Origin: Atherinomorus stipes
Taxonomy: Eukaryota; Chordata; Actinopteri; Atheriniformes; Atherinidae
Length of the DNA stretch: 64,000 bases
NCBI GenBank assembly: GCA_023101725.1
Contig: JALJCO010007061.1
Span: forward strand, 83,358-147,357
Direction of reading: 5' to 3'
The notes beneath the pieces were generated by a model. That model searched no databases. It was not told where the DNA came from and saw only the letters and a program-made list of their open reading frames with translations. The position numbers and the translations under genes were made by a program. Below are positions 12,002-23,944 of this stretch, in pieces. The first letter of the stretch is position 1. Each line of letters opens with the position of its first letter.

Positions 12002-12703
12002 GTTGTGCATATAGCCCATTAACCAGCTGGAAGCTCTGATTGCAGAACATAGAGGACTGTCATCTGGCTGGCTTAGCCAGCTTAACATGAAAGTGTTGCC
12101 AAACAAAAGACTTGATGGCTGCTAGAAATTACGTGTATCTGCTAATTTTTTCACACACAAACTTTTAATTTCTATTCTACTTCCAGCTGACTGAAAAATG
12201 TTTAAGACTTGAAACATGTCTAAAATGTTCTATTCAACGTCAACAGAAATAATCTGTGTATATTTGCCGATTAAACCTTTTCAAAAATTAAGAAAACAAA
12301 AATAAACTTACCCCTTTCTTGAAGGGGTAAAAAACACATATTCCAATACAACCGAATGTTTCAGAAAAGATTAGATTATTAGTGACATCTGAGATTTTTA
12401 TGTGTGGCCAGACATGTAAAGTTCCCCCTGCACCCCTAGTGTCCATGGTACTTTTTGGGGACAGGTTGTATTATGTCTGGAATGGGTGAAAATTTTTAGT
12501 TTGACACTTTTAGCTGAAGGAACAGTTGATTTCACATCGTGTTTGTGTCCAGATGATTGACAGCTTGTCTTGTAGCAGCAGCATGTTTTGGTCAACAGTC
12601 CTGATCTGTTTTCCAACTTTTAACTACAAAGTTTGCAAACGCTCACTGTTTCATTCACATGTTGAATTACTGTTTCCCAGGCATGTGCAAACATGAACTA
12701 CAT
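12002..12703. other. Unassigned sequence
   Basis: AT-rich; no gene or repeat recognised. Confidence 0.4.
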
Positions 12704-13421
12704 CTACACCATCAAAAACTCAAGTCTTACAAGCATATTTTTCTTATTGCTAGTCAAAATATCTCATCACACTGAAAATGAGACAAAATTACTTGAAGAG
12801 AAACATTACAGTGAGATCTTGTTTTAAGGCATTGCATCTTATTTCAAGAAATCATATCAAGAAATTCTTGCTTGTTCTATTGGCAGAATTGTTTTTCCTA
12901 TTAAAGCAAAAAAAAAATCTCTTTTTTTACTTATTTTACAAATGGCCAAGATTTTTTTTTTTTTTTTTTTTTTTGCTTGTAACACGCAAAAAAAATTCTG
13001 CCTATAGGCTTTATGCACAGCTCAGTACTTCCTAAACTTAGTACTGCACCTTTGTTTCCTGTCTTTCATGATTGGATGACCTGATTAATCCAGGTGTGTC
13101 TGTTCTCAGCAAATGGTCAGACACACCTGGATTAATCAGTTCATCCAATCTTGAAAGACAGGAAACAAAGGTGCAGTACTAAGTTCAGGAAGTACTAGAG
13201 CTGTGCATAAAGCCCATTGAACAAGGAAAATTTTCTTGATCAGATTTCTTGAAATAAAATGCATTTGTCCTAACAAAAAAAAAAAAAAAAAAAGTTCCTA
13301 TATGTCATTGAAATGTTTGTCTTTAGGTAATTTTGTCTTATTTTGAGTGTGATGAAATATTTTGACTTGAAATGAGAAAAATATATATGTACTTGGTAAG
13401 ATTTGAGTTTTTACAGTGTAG
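12704..13421. mobile_element. Long-TIR foldback element with nested palindrome
   Basis: The outer arms start CTACACCATCAAAAACTCAA on the left and, as reverse complement, CTACACTGTAAAAACTCAAA on the right. They stay similar for over 150 bp (CAAAATATCTCATCACACT against CAAAATATTTCATCACACT). In the centre is a tighter palindrome, 13,007-13,102 against 13,118-13,214, with a 15-base loop. Poly-T (12,952-12,974) and poly-A (13,275-13,293) runs mirror each other between the two levels. No coding capacity. Confidence 0.8.
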
Positions 13422-13619
13422 AGATATTTAAAGACTTTATTTAAAGTCCCATTGAAGTCACCTGTAGTGTTGCTTTGGTCAACGAAAATTATGACGAAAC
13501 ATAGTCATGAACGAACCTTTATCACGTGACAAAAACAAGACAAAATAAAACGTCTGTGGTGGTCTTGTGGCGAGAACTATAATCAAATATATAATGCAAT
13601 ATCGTTGACGAATAAAAAC

Positions 13620-15299
13620 CAGGGGCGGATCCAGATTAATCTTATTGGGGGGGCACAGGAGGTACAACTCATTTGGTGGGGGGGCACCAAAAGGTAAGAA
13701 AAATTCAAGCTGCAACCAAAGTCGTGCTTTTACAAAGTATTGTCCATGTTTTATTGGCTCTTTGTAATGTCATTTACAAAGAGCCTGCACACAAAACAAT
13801 GTGCAGTGTCCTGGCGTTGAGAATACTCAAGCCACGAGTAGTCTTTGTACCAGGAAGTGTTGAAGGCTCTTGACCTACCCCATTCTGGCTGTGTGCGTGG
13901 GAAAGTTGTCAAGATTGGTTGTGTAGGACCTGCAGCTCTTGTCTGAGAAATATCTGTCAACATATAAAAGTTTCAAAATTAGTCTATACCATACATTTTT
14001 ACAGACAGTGTTAGAACAGTGCATGACAAGGTCATTGTTGAGCAATGGTCATTTTGAAAAAAACATACTAATGCCTTCAAACTACAACTTGTTAATTGGT
14101 GGATTAATTACATTTTGTGTTGAATAATCACCTTGGGGACCTTTTGGTAAAGAAAATACAGACAGGGCTGGTGCACGTCTCCTGCTATCCGATTCTGATT
14201 CAGGGTCAGAAGTATCCAGCTAATCCTCTGGTGCATCTAAAGGTATGGATTGAAACATAATTAATACCTTTCAAACCAATGTTACATATATTTTCTTTAA
14301 AAAATAATTATATAAATAAATACAATTTTACAATGGGGCATAAAGGCATGATTTAAAACTGCACAGAATTCAATCTCATCATTAAAAGTAGACAATATAG
14401 TTATGTAATTCACCCAACTATGACAGAAAAACAATGAAAAAATAATCATACGGTACGACTACAAGTGCATCACGTTTATGCATCTGTGTTTCACCTGGAG
14501 GTTCATGGTTGCTGCTCTGGCCGGGCTCCAGACATCATGGTCCCTGGCTGCCTTCAGGTTGAACTGGCTCTCTTTGTTGCTGTCAGTCTGCCCTGTACTG
14601 TCCCTGCTCTGACCACCTGACTTCTTTTTCAAGAAAAAGTTTTCAATATCTCCTTTTCGTTTCATTGTCTGTCAAGCATATCACAAGAAAAATATTATTT
14701 ATCTTATGCTCAATTTCAATTTATGTAGTTGAAAGGTAACTGAAGTGTCGAATAATTTAACAAAACAACAACATTCAGCATTGACAACATGACTTAACTG
14801 TCCGTCTGGTTTAGGTAACAGAGGTAGGCTATGTTCACAATTAGCTGAATGGCCTGAATCAGTACATAACTGAAAAGTTTGAGACACACGTGTTAACAAG
14901 TGCACATCAGACATGCACAGGAAAAAGCCTGCTTGTCTATTTCTTTCTCTTTGTTCCTCAAACAACACGAACATGTTTTATAACTGGATTTTAACAGTAG
15001 TTTGCACAACTTCATGCAATACAAAACTAATATAGTGATCTTTTTACTGCAGAAATGCAAAGCTGCCGGCTTTCTCCTCCTGCATGGCAAACGTTTCCTC
15101 AAATCTAAACAATCAAACAAACGGCTGGTCTTTGCTGCATTCAGGTGCAGTCTGATAGCGACGTTGCGTTCAAGACCATTGGAAATCGGAGTTTCAGTAG
15201 TATAAAGTTCCAACGAAAATTTTTTCGGGGGGGGGGGGCACACAGGGGGGCCAATCAGATCACAGGGGGGCCGTTGCCCCCACGTAAGATCCGCCACTG
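13620..15299 (-). mobile_element. hAT transposon 2, nested in hAT 1, ZMYM1-like remnant
   Basis: Ends CAGGGGCGGATCCAG and, as reverse complement, CAGTGGCGGATCTTAC; perfect 8-bp duplication ATAAAAAC (13,612-13,619 and 15,300-15,307). On the minus strand it keeps the first exons of a ZMYM1-like hAT gene. Exon 1 (14,665-14,495) starts MKRKGDIENFFLKKK and ends at a GTGAAA donor. An acidic stretch (DTSDPESESDSRRR) lies near 14,200. An exon at about 13,949-13,754 carries FNTSWYKDYSWLEYS and CFVCRLF, the TTF-type zinc-finger region. DUF4371 and the C-terminal dimerisation domain are missing, so it is an internally deleted element. Confidence 0.9.
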
Positions 15300-15551
15300 A
15301 TAAAAACTAGACTAAATGTAGTTCACAAAACAAAAACTCTGCTAAAATGTCTTTCATTTTTTATTAACTCAAAGGAGACGAGAGGAAATAACGCTATAAT
15401 GTTTAGAAAGAGATCGTACTGCTAATCAGACGCAGGTGACGTCACTTCCTCAATTCCCTCTTCAAACTCGCGGCATTATTTAGATTTAGATGCGGTGGGT
15501 CAAAACCGTTCGAGTGAGTTGGAGCTGTGGCTGGATTGTTGGGGAGAAAAC

Positions 15552-17484
15552 CAGGGCTCTAAATTAACACCCAGCAACCGGCCAAATGCGCGTAAAAATA
15601 AAATTTGGCCAATGGAAACAAAATCTTACTAGCCACTTTGGCTGGTGACTAGAAAGTAAGTCGCTTCCTTTTATTTTTTCGTTGCTCAACCGCCACCACA
15701 TATTTCCTCTCCTTCGCTTCACTTGCTTCGTGCATTGAAGCAGGTAGATGTGATGCTACACGATAACTAAGTAGAACTACTTTACTATTGAACAGAATTT
15801 GATGGCTTTCATCAAGTGTGATCTGGCTTTAGCAAATCAAGGGATTGAGCTACAGTATAGCTTGCTGTGTGAATATGCAAATTAGCCATGTGCACGCCAG
15901 ACACAAGAAAGATATACTGTCCCTTGAGAAGTCGGCTACACTAAACATGGGTAGCAAGCGAAAACTAAACCAGAGCAGACCACCTGCACACTTTGGATTC
16001 ACATCCATTGTCGCAGGCTTCGCAGAGATGAAAATACTGGTGCAGGTCAGAGACCGAAGTGGCCCACAGCGAGAGCGAGCAGCCACCGAGGTGCTTTTTT
16101 CTAAAAGAGAGACGGAGTGTTTGCATGACTTGCATCTATGAAATATTGTAATGTTAGAGGCCAACCCCCCATCGACAAATTTGATTGGTAATATGCAACA
16201 ATCTGAGATTTTTGTCACCGTTTTAAATAACCGGTGTGATGTTGGGAACTGCAGGCCAACGTGTTACAGCTAAAGCAGGGATGCAGATCAGAAAGGTAAA
16301 AACCTGCATTGCCAAATAATGCGTCCCCCTTTTGTGCTGGTATATAAATACCTCGGGTTGAAATGGTATTTCCCACATTTATTTTGGCTATTTTTACGTA
16401 TGAGTTTTGCTTGTAACTCATATCAGCCATTAAAACCTTAAAGTCAGCAGAACAGCTTTTAGTAAGCTCTTTTTAAGTCATATCTGACCATCCAAAACCT
16501 GATTAAAGGCAGGGTAGGGGATCCTGGAGAAACGCTTCAAGCAAGCTACATTTGAAAAAATATCCACCCCCTGAAACCACGCCTCCAGAGCACAGGAACG
16601 TGTGCGCTCATGGTTGTCGCCGAACTTAACCAAGAACAGCCGAGTGGCTAGCTTGTTAGCTTCCAAGTAAACAGCAGAGGAACCACGTTTCCTAAAAGTG
16701 ATAATTATCTCACCTCCAACTTCTTCTGTGGCGTAAAACATCCTCACTGTAAACACCAACACCTTGACTTGATCCACATCCGTTTTTTCTTTTTAAGAGC
16801 AAACAGCGGCATAGATAAGATAAGCCGCCGCGTTCGTCGCAGTTCGTCTGTACTGTGAGACGCTCACGGCGAGGTGAGCGTGCGAGTGCGACAAACAGCA
16901 GGCGAGTTTGATGGACATAATAATCATTCAACCAATAAGCACGGGCCATTCGCAGCCATCCAATGAAATGAATTTAATTGGAAAAACCCAGGTTTTTCCG
17001 GTCCTGTCCGTTCCACAGGTGATTATTTTTTTATTTTTTGTGTCAGAACATTTAATTAATTGGCTGCAATCGGGGTGTAAAGAAGACTTTAAGCAATATG
17101 GTAAAAACATCATCCACCCTGCCTTTAAGAAGGGGTTTATTTTCTATGTGATGTGACTTGGACTCTCAGTGGGCATGCAGTTCTCTGCATCACACCAATG
17201 ATAACGAGAGAAGAGAATTACAGTGTTAAATGTGATGGAAAAATGACATTGTTCTGTGCTGGGAAAGAGGGCATTAAAAATTGATTTTGTTGTTTAGTGC
17301 TATGATGACTACAAACATCACTGTCTAAAGAAATGTGTATCTAACGAGGCTATTTTAGATTCATCAGTAACATGAATTATTTTTTGAAAATAAATTTGGC
17401 TAGAAGATATTCCATTTGGCCGATAACTTTACAAATCCACCAGCCACTTTGGCTCGTGAGCAAAACAGTTTATTTAGAGCCCTG
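15552..17484. mobile_element. hAT transposon 3, nested in hAT 1
   Basis: Ends CAGGGCTCTAAATTAAC and, as reverse complement, CAGGGCTCTAAATAAAC; perfect 8-bp duplication GAGAAAAC (15,544-15,551 and 17,485-17,492). It landed inside the BED-finger-like exon of hAT 1. One short frame near 15,949 (MGSKRKLNQSRPPAHFGF) may be the start of its own transposase; the rest is lost. It carries a TTAA element at 16,503-17,128. Confidence 0.9.
16503..17128. mobile_element. TTAA-bounded MITE nested in hAT 3
   Basis: TTAAAGGCAGGGTAGGGGAT at the left and, as reverse complement, TTAAAGGCAGGGTGGATGAT at the right, sharing a 13-bp perfect TIR. The outer TTAA on each side is the expected duplication. It is the innermost level of the nest (hAT 1 > hAT 3 > this element). 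Non-coding. Confidence 0.85.
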
Positions 17485-17804
17485 GAGAAAACGAAGAAAT
17501 GATATCTGGACAAACTTTAATTACAAGTCATCTTCCATGATGAAATCGAGGTAAGTTAACATTAAGATATTAACGTGACTTTCTATTTCACACAGTCCAG
17601 CCTCAAGTGTGCGTGTGCGTGTGTGCATTTCTTTAAAATTTTTATTCTTTTTCGTACACCCTGCGCTCCCCCAAGTAGCCTGTTCTGATTCTCTGTTCTT
17701 GGTTGTTTTCATAGCTTTTACCTACTTTGCTCTTAATTTTTCCCAGTATTTAATTTTGCATTTTTACGATGTTTTACTTTGTCTCTTTATCTGTTACCCC
17801 TGCT

Positions 17805-17875
17805 GTGAAGCACTTTGTGTGTCCATTGGGTACTGGAAAGGGCTTTATAAATAAACTTGATTTGATTTGAGGAAA
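17805..17875 (+). repeat. L2-type retroposon 3' tail
   Basis: Reads GAAGCACTTTGTGTGTCC, then GGGCTTTATAAATAAACTTG, the usual L2-type 3' end, followed by TTGATTTGATTTG repeats. It lies inside hAT 1 and was probably inserted there. No reverse transcriptase is attached. Confidence 0.6.
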
Positions 17876-17879
17876 CTTT

Positions 17880-19100
17880 GATAAGTTTATCATAATATAA
17901 AGGAAAAAAAAAAAGGCGAAAAAAAAAAGGTCAAAAATATAAAATATCGTGGAACGCCTTTAGGTTTGAATGCGGGGAGGATTGCAGGGTTTAAGAAGCT
18001 AAAGAAAATAAAAAAAATTTATATAAATATTTATAATTATTATCTCAAAGATAAATGAAGAGTGTAGAGACAGCAACAAAAACAAAAATATTAGGGGGTG
18101 GGGAGGGGGGGGCGGGGGGGGGGAAAAAAAGGTGGAAAAAGAATCTTGAAGAATCTTAAACAAATTTAACAAAAAGAACAAAAAAAATGGTAGGGGATCT
18201 TGGGAGAAAGGAGAAGGGATAAGGAAAGAAAAATCAATTGAGGGAGAAACTGTAAATAAGGAAAATCGGGAATCAGCTGACCTCATAATCTGAGCTATAC
18301 TGTTGCTGAACCTGGACCTGAGAACTGAGCAACCCCAGATCATCACATGCCCCAAAGGCTCATAAGTAGCACTAGGCATGATGCTGCATCACTTAACTGC
18401 CTTTTCCGGCAAAAATTCTTTCTGGAAGAAGAAGGTCCAATATCCTTAAGAGTTTTTCATAATGTGTTTCAGTTTGTAAAAACTGAAATTTATTATTTTT
18501 TTCCTTATAGGAGATAATAATTTGAATAAACAAATGAACTAACCTAAACAGATAAACAATATATAAGCATAAGAGGGGGTTTTTTATGGGAATGGTGGAG
18601 GAGAAATTAAAAAAGATAAAGAGGAGAAAAAGAAAAGAAGATGAAATTAAGTATAAAAAAGAGGAGGGGAGAAGAACAACAATCAGATGAGAAATCTGAA
18701 GAAAAGAAATATGAAGGAACATGTCTAAAAAAAGGGGGAAAGGGGGAAGGGGGGAAGGGGAAGTGATAGAGTCAATGAAATGAATCATATATATGATCAG
18801 AAATTTCCATCAATGTGCAAAATCCCAAAAAACACAGAAAAAAAAAAAAATTCAGAAGAAAAAGGGGAAATAAAGAGAGAGAACAATAAAAAAATAATAA
18901 ACTAAAATAAAAAGAGAAAAAAAACTTAAAATTGATGGGAAGAAAAAAGGAAGGAAGAAAATAAAAAAAAAATGAATGAAGTGCTAGGAGAAAAAACAGT
19001 GGGATACAAAATTAGTGGAATAGTAAATAAATATAAATACTAAGAGAGGAGAAGCAATACAACGTGGGGAAGAAAATTTCCCGGGAAAGAAAATCCGCGG
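17880..19100. repeat. Purine-rich low-complexity block with a Tc1 scrap
   Basis: About 1.2 kb of A- and G-rich plus strand, including a poly-G run at 18,095-18,122. The non-repetitive part at about 18,250-18,390 reads on the minus strand PSATYEPLGHVMIWGCS, resembling the GG.VMVWGC segment of Tc1-like transposases. Long minus-strand frames here are Phe/Ser/Leu-rich shadows of the composition. Confidence 0.5.
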
Positions 19101-19459
19101 CAATCCATATGACGGCCTCTCCTTTAAGAGTAATATAGTTTGATTTATGAAATGGGTTTGACTAAAAGAAGAATTTGGTTCAATCTATACAATACTTGGT
19201 AATCATAATAACTGGGATAAACAGAATTACTTTACTAAAGAGATTAAAATCATTGACTAAAACTAGACTAAAATAGTCATGAGTTATTCTGACTAAAATA
19301 AGACTAAAATGCTGAGTTTTCATCGACTAAAACCTGAATAAACAAAAAAAGAGTTTGAATGTGACTAAAACTAATCAAAAATAAAATAGAGTTTGACAGA
19401 AAGACTAGACGAAAACAAAAAAAATAAAACAGGCCGCCAAAAACAACACTAGTCACCTG

Positions 19460-20138
19460 TTATAAATATTCTTTATATCTTTCAAAAAAATCATTACCAT
19501 CCCTTAATTCTCCTGTCACTTCACTTTAATGGAAAGCGCTGCAGGGCTGGAACATTAAACTGAATATATATTAACAGGTTAAATGAAGTTGACAAGAGAA
19601 GACATTAAATCTGCCGGGATGATATTGTTTGCAGTGAAAAAAAAAAAAACACTTAATTAAATTATATGTGGGTTATTAACCAAACTTTGTAATTGAGGGT
19701 TTTCCTTGTAACATTTTAACCATCATTTTAACCTCGCGAACTGGATTTTCCAATCCAATGAAATGTGAACTGGCCCTTTAAAGAGGTTCACACCCAGTAA
19801 CATGTCCTCACGTTCTGATATTGCGCACCCTCACATGCTCTGAAACTCAAAGTCCTCACAAAGGTAGAAGTCCTCAAGCTCAGACACACACAACACACAA
19901 TGAAGGAGTTCACTTGCAATGTCTCAAGTGAATAGAAGTTGACTCGTGGCTGATTCGTGTACAAACGCTCCACTAGGCCTGTCCCGCCAACTTATTGGAA
20001 AGATAATGAATGAAGTGCAAGCAGCCTGCCTGAAACCTGCAAAGATTGAATCCTTCCTGAGGTGGACCACAGTTCAGGCCTTTACCTTTTGATATGAGAA
20101 TAAATATGCTTTTACAGAGCTGCTTAGACCAGGACAAG
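19460..20138. other. Unassigned sequence
   Basis: No gene or recognisable repeat between the hAT nest and the next TTAA element. Confidence 0.4.
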
Positions 20139-20315
20139 TTAAAGGTGCCATGACATCAAATTGTACTTTTCTGGGGTTTTGGGGTGTATAATATGATCTG
20201 TTGTGCACTGATGAGGCCATGTGAATGTCCAGAGTGAGAATCAAAGTTCCTGTTTATGTGTTTATGGTCTGTCAGCTTTGTTTCTCTGTTCAGAAATGGT
20301 TTAGTCAGACAGCAG
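20139..20315 (+). mobile_element. TTAA MITE fragment, same family as 34,694-37,933
   Basis: Starts TTAAAGGTGCCATGACATCA and runs about 175 bp in near-identity with the reverse complement of 37,760-37,933 (shared GGTGTATAATATGATCTGTT and ACAGACCATAAACA-type blocks). It stops where the Tc1 relic begins, so the other end is lost. Confidence 0.75.
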
Positions 20316-21150
20316 CCTCCACCCCTTTGCAGATTTTTGGCAGATTTATTAGAAAAGAAAAACTGAAATATCACATGGTCAAAAGTATTCAGACCCTTTG
20401 CGGTGACACTCATATTTAACTCACATGCTGTCCATTTCTTCTGATCCTCCTTGAGATGGTTCTACTCCTTTATTGGAGTCCAGCTGTGCTTAAATAAACT
20501 GATTGGACTTGATTAGGAAAGACACACACATGTCTATATAAGAGCTTCCAGCTCACAGTGCATGTCAGAGCAAATGAGGATCATGAGGTGGAAGGAACTG
20601 TCCAAGGAGCTCAGAGACAGAATTGTGGCGAGGCACAGATCTGGACAAGGTTACAAAAGAGTTTCTGCAGCATTAAAGATTCCTAAGAGCACGGTGGCCT
20701 CCATAGTCCTTAAATGGAAGAAGTTTGGGACGAGCAGAACTCTTCCTAGACCCGGCCATCCAGCCAAACTGAGCAATCATGGGAAAAGAGCCTTGGTGAG
20801 AGAGGTAAGAAGAAGCCAAAGATCACTGTGGCTGAGCTCCAGAGATGCAGTAGTGAGATGGAGAAAGTTCCACAAAGTCAACTATCACTGCAGCCTCCAC
20901 CAGTCGGGGCTTTATGGCAGAGTGGCCCGATGGAAGCCACTCCTCAGTACAGACATATGAAAGCCCGCATAGAGTTTGCCAAAAACACATGAAGGACTCC
21001 CAGACTGAGAGAAATAAGATTCTCTGGTCTGATGAGACCAAGATTGAACTTTTTGGAATTAATTCTAAGTGGTATGTGTGGAGAAAACCAGGTACTGCTC
21101 ATCACCTGCCCAATATGATCCCAACAGTGAAGCATTTCACAGATACATGA
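20316..21150 (+). mobile_element. Tc1-like DNA transposon, 3'-truncated (third family)
   Basis: The left end carries 'gtcaaaagtattcagaccc', a familiar Tc1 terminal motif of fish. The transposase starts near 20,562 with a helix-turn-helix reading LSKELRDRIVARHRSGQGYK and IPKSTVASIVLKWKKFG, then RPGHPAKLSNHGKRALVREV. Further on are RVARWKPLL and KILWSDETKIELFGINSK, which holds the first catalytic Asp. The element stops at about 21,140, so the second Asp and the Glu are missing. Frame changes near 20,830 and 20,950 also break it. Confidence 0.9.
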
Positions 21151-22704
21151 GTCCTATAGATGGATGACCACATGTTTTTATAGACACCAGCAGAGATTTG
21201 GGATGTCTTTGATCCACACATTGTTCTGTATATTCCCGCACTGGATAGAAATTTAGATGAAAGCATTACAGAGATGAATGTGTAGTTGGTGACAAACATA
21301 TCTTTGAATAAAACTGCAAGATACAGAATAACCCTCCAGCTCTGAAACAGCTACAGTAACAGTCATGCACCCTTTTGGGGCATTGTTTAAAATGTTCATA
21401 AAATCCTCATGACTTGCAAAGGTCAGCCAGTGGCTTTGATTTTGTTCTCAGATGTGTTAATATGAGTTGGTGCATGACATTTTGAGATTCAAAATGTACT
21501 CATAGATAGTAGCTATTTACCCTCCAAAAGGCCACACAGAGCAGAAACCAGGAGGAACTGCAGCCCTGAAGGGAATTATTAGTAAATGTTTATGAGATTT
21601 CTCTCTCGAAGTAATCCCTCCCAAACTTAGAAAAGCAGACAGAGCTCAAATCTGTGATGTTTTCAAGAGGTAAAGTGTAGCCTAGAGCTGCTGTGATGAC
21701 GATGATGAATCACTTAAAACTCTCATTGTGAAGTCTGCAGAGTGTTTTCTTCCTTGCAGTCAACCAGACCGGGTTTCTTTTCTGTGAAGCAGACTCCTGA
21801 TTGTCAGGGAAATGCGCTTGTTGGTAATCCAGGCTCCTGACTTGCCTGTGCTGAAGGCCTCTGGTTATAATTTATATACAGTCGACTTTTGTTGTTGGAA
21901 TGGTGGAGAAAGTGGTCATGAGAGACTTGTGTTTTTTAATGAGCTCTCTTGGGAAGGTTTTAGTCTGGTTTTGGTATTTATTGTGCAAAAACTGCTCTCT
22001 TAAAATTCTGAAAATGGCTTAGTGTGAAGAGATGCGAGTGTAAATTCTCTTTGGAATATTTCATGGAAAAACATTAAAGTTTTTCTTTTTATATTTGCAG
22101 GCATTTTTATTTCTTTTTCCCAAGAAGATTACTTCCAAGCCAAGTTTCTGAAGTGATGGAGGAGGGGAATGACAGGAGGATCTAATGAAAAGAGGCCCAA
22201 GAACCTTTTGTTGGAGTCAAATCATGTCAGTTTGGAGTGATTACTTGGTAAAAGGTTGTAAAACATCATTATTCAGTTGATTATGGTCCTTCTCTATTAG
22301 CTTCTGCAATGTGATGCCTAAATTAAAGCTCACAGGGCAATAAAAGCCATAGCTGCTTTGTTTTACTTGCTGAGATTGTGGTTACTAAGCAGCTACATGC
22401 TAATTTTAGCATGAGCCAATGATTTTGCTTCATTCAACAGGATGTCTGAGCAATCTTTCTGGTGTAGATGGCATACAGTTGATTTATGCTCACCTGTAAA
22501 AAGGTACGTCCACTAAGCGTCAACATATGCCACTGCCCACAAACACTCATGCAAATTTATGTTGGCATTGTTTTGAGGCAACACATGTACTACAGGAGAG
22601 TGCCGAGTTTAGAGTTCTGATGTCAGTTTCAGACAGAAGCAAACATGGTGACAGTGGAGATCATGATGATGTGCTTTCTCAGAAAGAAACATAAAGAGGA
22701 AGCC
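21151..22704. other. Unassigned sequence, little repeat content
   Basis: About 1.5 kb with no recognised repeat and no exon-like frame. It could be ordinary intergenic or intronic DNA. Confidence 0.4.
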
Positions 22705-22708
22705 AAGG

Positions 22709-22860
22709 CAAGGCAGGTTTATTTGTATAGCACATTTCATGTACAGGACAATTCAAAGTGCTTTACATAAAACATTAAAAGCATTACAGCGGGGTGCAAA
22801 AGAAAAGAAACATTAAAAAGAACTTAAAATTGAAAACAAAAACAAAAGAGTGAATGTGGA
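22709..22860 (-). repeat. L2-type retroposon 3' tail
   Basis: On the minus strand it reads GCACTTTGAATTGTCCTGTA and then ATGTGCTATACAAATAAACC, followed by CTTGCCTT words. No coding part remains. Confidence 0.65.
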
Positions 22861-22929
22861 GCCGTGCAGATTTTAACTTTTGAATTTATTCTATGTAAAT
22901 GCAGCTGAGAACAGGTGGGTAGAGTCCAG

Positions 22930-23830
22930 AGTGTTTCCCCATTTCTGTTTGTAAACACTGTTCAAACTGAGATCCCCTCCACTCGGGCTAATGGCAAGCA
23001 GCAACCTCTGGTGGCCAACTATGACGCCACCCGAAAAAAGCCATTTTTTGTAGTTTTCCCTTCATCCTCTAGGGGCTGGCTGCAAAACTGAGCAAATCCC
23101 CACAGACTCCCATGTTAAAAACCCCACCTTCACAGCAGAAATAAACATGTTTACAGCAGAAATAAACATGTTTACAGCCTGGCTCAAAAAATCATTTTAG
23201 GTTTAATAGGTCAAGTTTACCTTCATGTCAACTGTGAGGGGGGTGAATTTTTCTATAACTCATTCGTATAGATGTTATTTATTCTTCAAATTACACATAA
23301 TTAAGGGTGTGTCCATATGATTGACATGCAGCAGTCCGTCAGCCCGGCCTGCCGACCGGAGACTCCCAGTTAGTTCCTTGTTTGCTCTCAGTAAGGTCTC
23401 AGTTTGTAGCAGAGTAGCACAATGGCAGTTTTTAGTCAGCGAATAGCAAGTCTAAGCACGTCTTGCTTTAACCCCACCACTTAGGGGGCTTATCTTTGTT
23501 AGCTCCTGTTAGTTTCTAATTAGCTCGGTTAGCATTTAGCCCAGAGCTAAATGCTAACCGAGCATGTGACTTTTTCAAATGTCAATCATTTGCCTCGCGG
23601 CCGCACTGTGCCAACACACATGACACGGCAAGATGGCGACGGTAAGACAGGCCCAACTGGCTTCATTTTTGCTCTTCAGAAACCAATGGGTGACATAGCG
23701 GAGAGTTTGTCCCTCTCTCTTAACGGTCTAAGGCGAACGGTCATGGGCAATGGTCAGCCCCAACCATCACCTTCAAAGCAGGAAAGTGGGTGAAAGCCAA
23801 ACCAATATTAACCCATGGTTTTCGAGCGTG
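22930..23830. repeat. Interspersed repeat with a perfect 18-bp hairpin
   Basis: The segment 'cagccaacctctggtggcc...ggctggctgcaaaactgagc' and the later 'agaaataaacatgtttacagcc' are typical of a widespread fish repeat. A 20-bp unit (ACAGCAGAAATAAACATGTT) is duplicated in tandem at about 23,135-23,175. GCTCGGTTAGCATTTAGC at 23,523-23,540 is mirrored exactly at 23,546-23,563 with a 5-base loop. Boundaries are uncertain. Confidence 0.5.
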
Positions 23831-23944
23831 CACTTTCCGCCACAAAATACTTACTTTTCTTCACTGCATCAGCCATTTTTATCGAGAATTCAAGTGAATC
23901 TGGTGTTGGCTCCAGTAAATTTTTAAAGAAAGAAAAAGAAAAGT

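Larger units (their letters stand above)
13465..19451 (+). mobile_element. hAT transposon 1 (outermost of a nest)
   Basis: The ends are TAGTGTTGCTTTGGTC on the left and, as reverse complement, TAGTGTTGTTTTTGGC on the right. They are flanked by a perfect 8-bp duplication GTCACCTG (13,457-13,464 and 19,452-19,459), the hAT signature. Two other hAT elements (13,620-15,299 and 15,552-17,484) sit inside; removing them leaves about 2.4 kb. Removing the second rejoins an exon that reads LGRKRRNDIWTNFNYKSSS and ends at a GTAAG splice donor at 17,551. RRNDIW..F.Y resembles the start of a BED zinc finger, which many hAT transposases carry. The rest of the transposase is missing, so the element is not autonomous. 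Confidence 0.9.

Noticed and set aside
17999..18788. Phe/Leu/Ser-rich minus-strand frames resembling membrane proteins
   Set aside because: They come from purine-rich low-complexity sequence; only the short Tc1-like scrap in the middle has a family match.
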